Assembly (NCBI GenBank): GCA_903913175.1
Contig: CAIWKF010000030.1
Span: 1 to 5,008, forward strand
DNA: 5,008 nucleotides
Direction: 5' to 3'
DNA from: Candidatus Staskawiczbacteria bacterium
GTDB taxonomy: Bacteria > Patescibacteriota > Minisyncoccia > Minisyncoccales > Staskawiczbacteraceae
Below, one piece after another: positions 4,598 through 5,008 of the stretch. The notes under the pieces were generated by a model that was not told the DNA's origin, ran no database searches, and worked only from the letters and a program-made list of their open reading frames with translations. A program made the translations under genes and the position numbers. Every line of letters starts with the position of its first letter. The stretch's first letter is position 1.

Positions 4598-5008
4598 ATG
4601 TCAAAACTTTTATTTTCGTTAATTATGCTTTTATTTTTTTTGTTAGGAATTTTGTTAAGCCCAGTATTTTATAATTTTTTTCAGCAAAAAGTAATGTCTA
4701 ATTTTTCGTTTATTTTGCCAAAAACAGTAGTTTTAATTGAGCAAGAAAAAGTTAAAGAAAAAGAAATAGAGCTAACTACTGCTGAACTAGATCAAATAAT
4801 AAAAGATTTTCCAGATATTGTAAATGGAATAATAACTCTTGCTGATGTAGAAACTAAAATTAAAACTGATGATGGTAAAGAATATTTATTATGGCCACCG
4901 CAACCTTCGTCGGTTTATACATATATTGGAATTAAAAATAAGCAAAAAGTGGAAGTTCAAGGAAGAATTTTAAAAAACAATCACTTAGAGTGGAGATTAA
5001 TGAAATAA
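4598..5008 (+). CDS. small membrane-anchored protein of unknown function
   Basis: The protein is 136 aa and complete; its TAA is the last codon of the window. Residues 3-27 are a single hydrophobic segment after a short basic start, so it is either a signal anchor or an uncleaved signal, with the rest outside the membrane. Residues about 47-70 are charged and probably helical (IEQEKVKEKEIEL). A compact beta-rich part from about 82 to 136 contains VETKIKTDDGKEYLLWPP and VEVQGRILKNNHLEW, whose strand rhythm is reminiscent of an OB-like barrel, but I do not recognise a family. It starts 21 bp after the Ig-domain gene and is probably in the same operon, so a role in fibre assembly or anchoring is possible but not shown. 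No Shine-Dalgarno site is visible. Confidence 0.75.
   Translation: MSKLLFSLIMLLFFLLGILLSPVFYNFFQQKVMSNFSFILPKTVVLIEQEKVKEKEIELTTAELDQIIKDFPDIVNGIITLADVETKIKTDDGKEYLLWPPQPSSVYTYIGIKNKQKVEVQGRILKNNHLEWRLMK

Noticed and set aside
203..5008. Alternative genetic code (TGA recoded as glycine) as in some candidate phyla
   Set aside because: All seven genes are full length under the standard code and contain no in-frame TGA, with ordinary GGN glycine use. Absence of TGA as a stop in seven genes is unsurprising at this AT content.

Overview
This 5 kb window is very AT-rich and carries a single co-directional (+ strand) cluster that encodes the processing enzyme and minor pilins of a type IV pilus or type II secretion-like fibre. 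Tight spacing, strongly AT-biased codons, no visible Shine-Dalgarno sites, 7-bp simple repeats and the style of the pilins suggest a candidate-phyla-radiation (Patescibacteria) bacterium. That assignment is an inference, because no marker gene is present. All seven genes end in TAA or TAG, and no in-frame TGA is needed, so the standard bacterial code fits.

Layout. Bases 1-202 hold no clear gene. They contain GTCAG-led direct repeats, a terminator-like hairpin with a T-run, and a possible extended -10 promoter. Next comes pilD (203-1069), the prepilin peptidase/methylase. Four proteins with class III (type IV pilin) signals follow in the order H/FimT-like (1107-1691), I/PilV-like (1695-2261), J/PilW-like (2287-2925) and K/PilX-like (2927-3724). 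This is the order of gspHIJK and of fimU-pilVWX. The K/PilX-like protein lacks Glu+5, is cysteine-rich and ends in an Ig-like domain. The next gene, a predicted secreted protein with Ig-like domains (body 3773-4576), sits where PilY1 tip adhesins sit in pilVWXY1 operons. A small membrane-anchored protein of unknown function (4598-5008) ends exactly at the window edge.

How they work together. PilD would cleave and methylate the four minor pilins. These would form the priming or tip complex of a fibre, and the Ig-domain proteins would be displayed at the tip. The major pilin and the motor genes (PilB, PilC, PilM-type) are not in the window.

Most notable points. (1) A good signal peptide starting at 3726 is out of frame by one base with the secreted Ig-domain protein. 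Adding one T in either of two T6 tracts joins them. This could be phase variation, programmed frameshifting (one tract is a T_TTT_TTA heptamer), or a sequence error. (2) Heptad simple repeats occur three times. Two lie inside pilD and coincide with expansions of its inter-motif loops, and the third runs into the start codon of the next gene. (3) An Ig-domain protein replaces PilY1 at the end of an H-I-J-K cassette.
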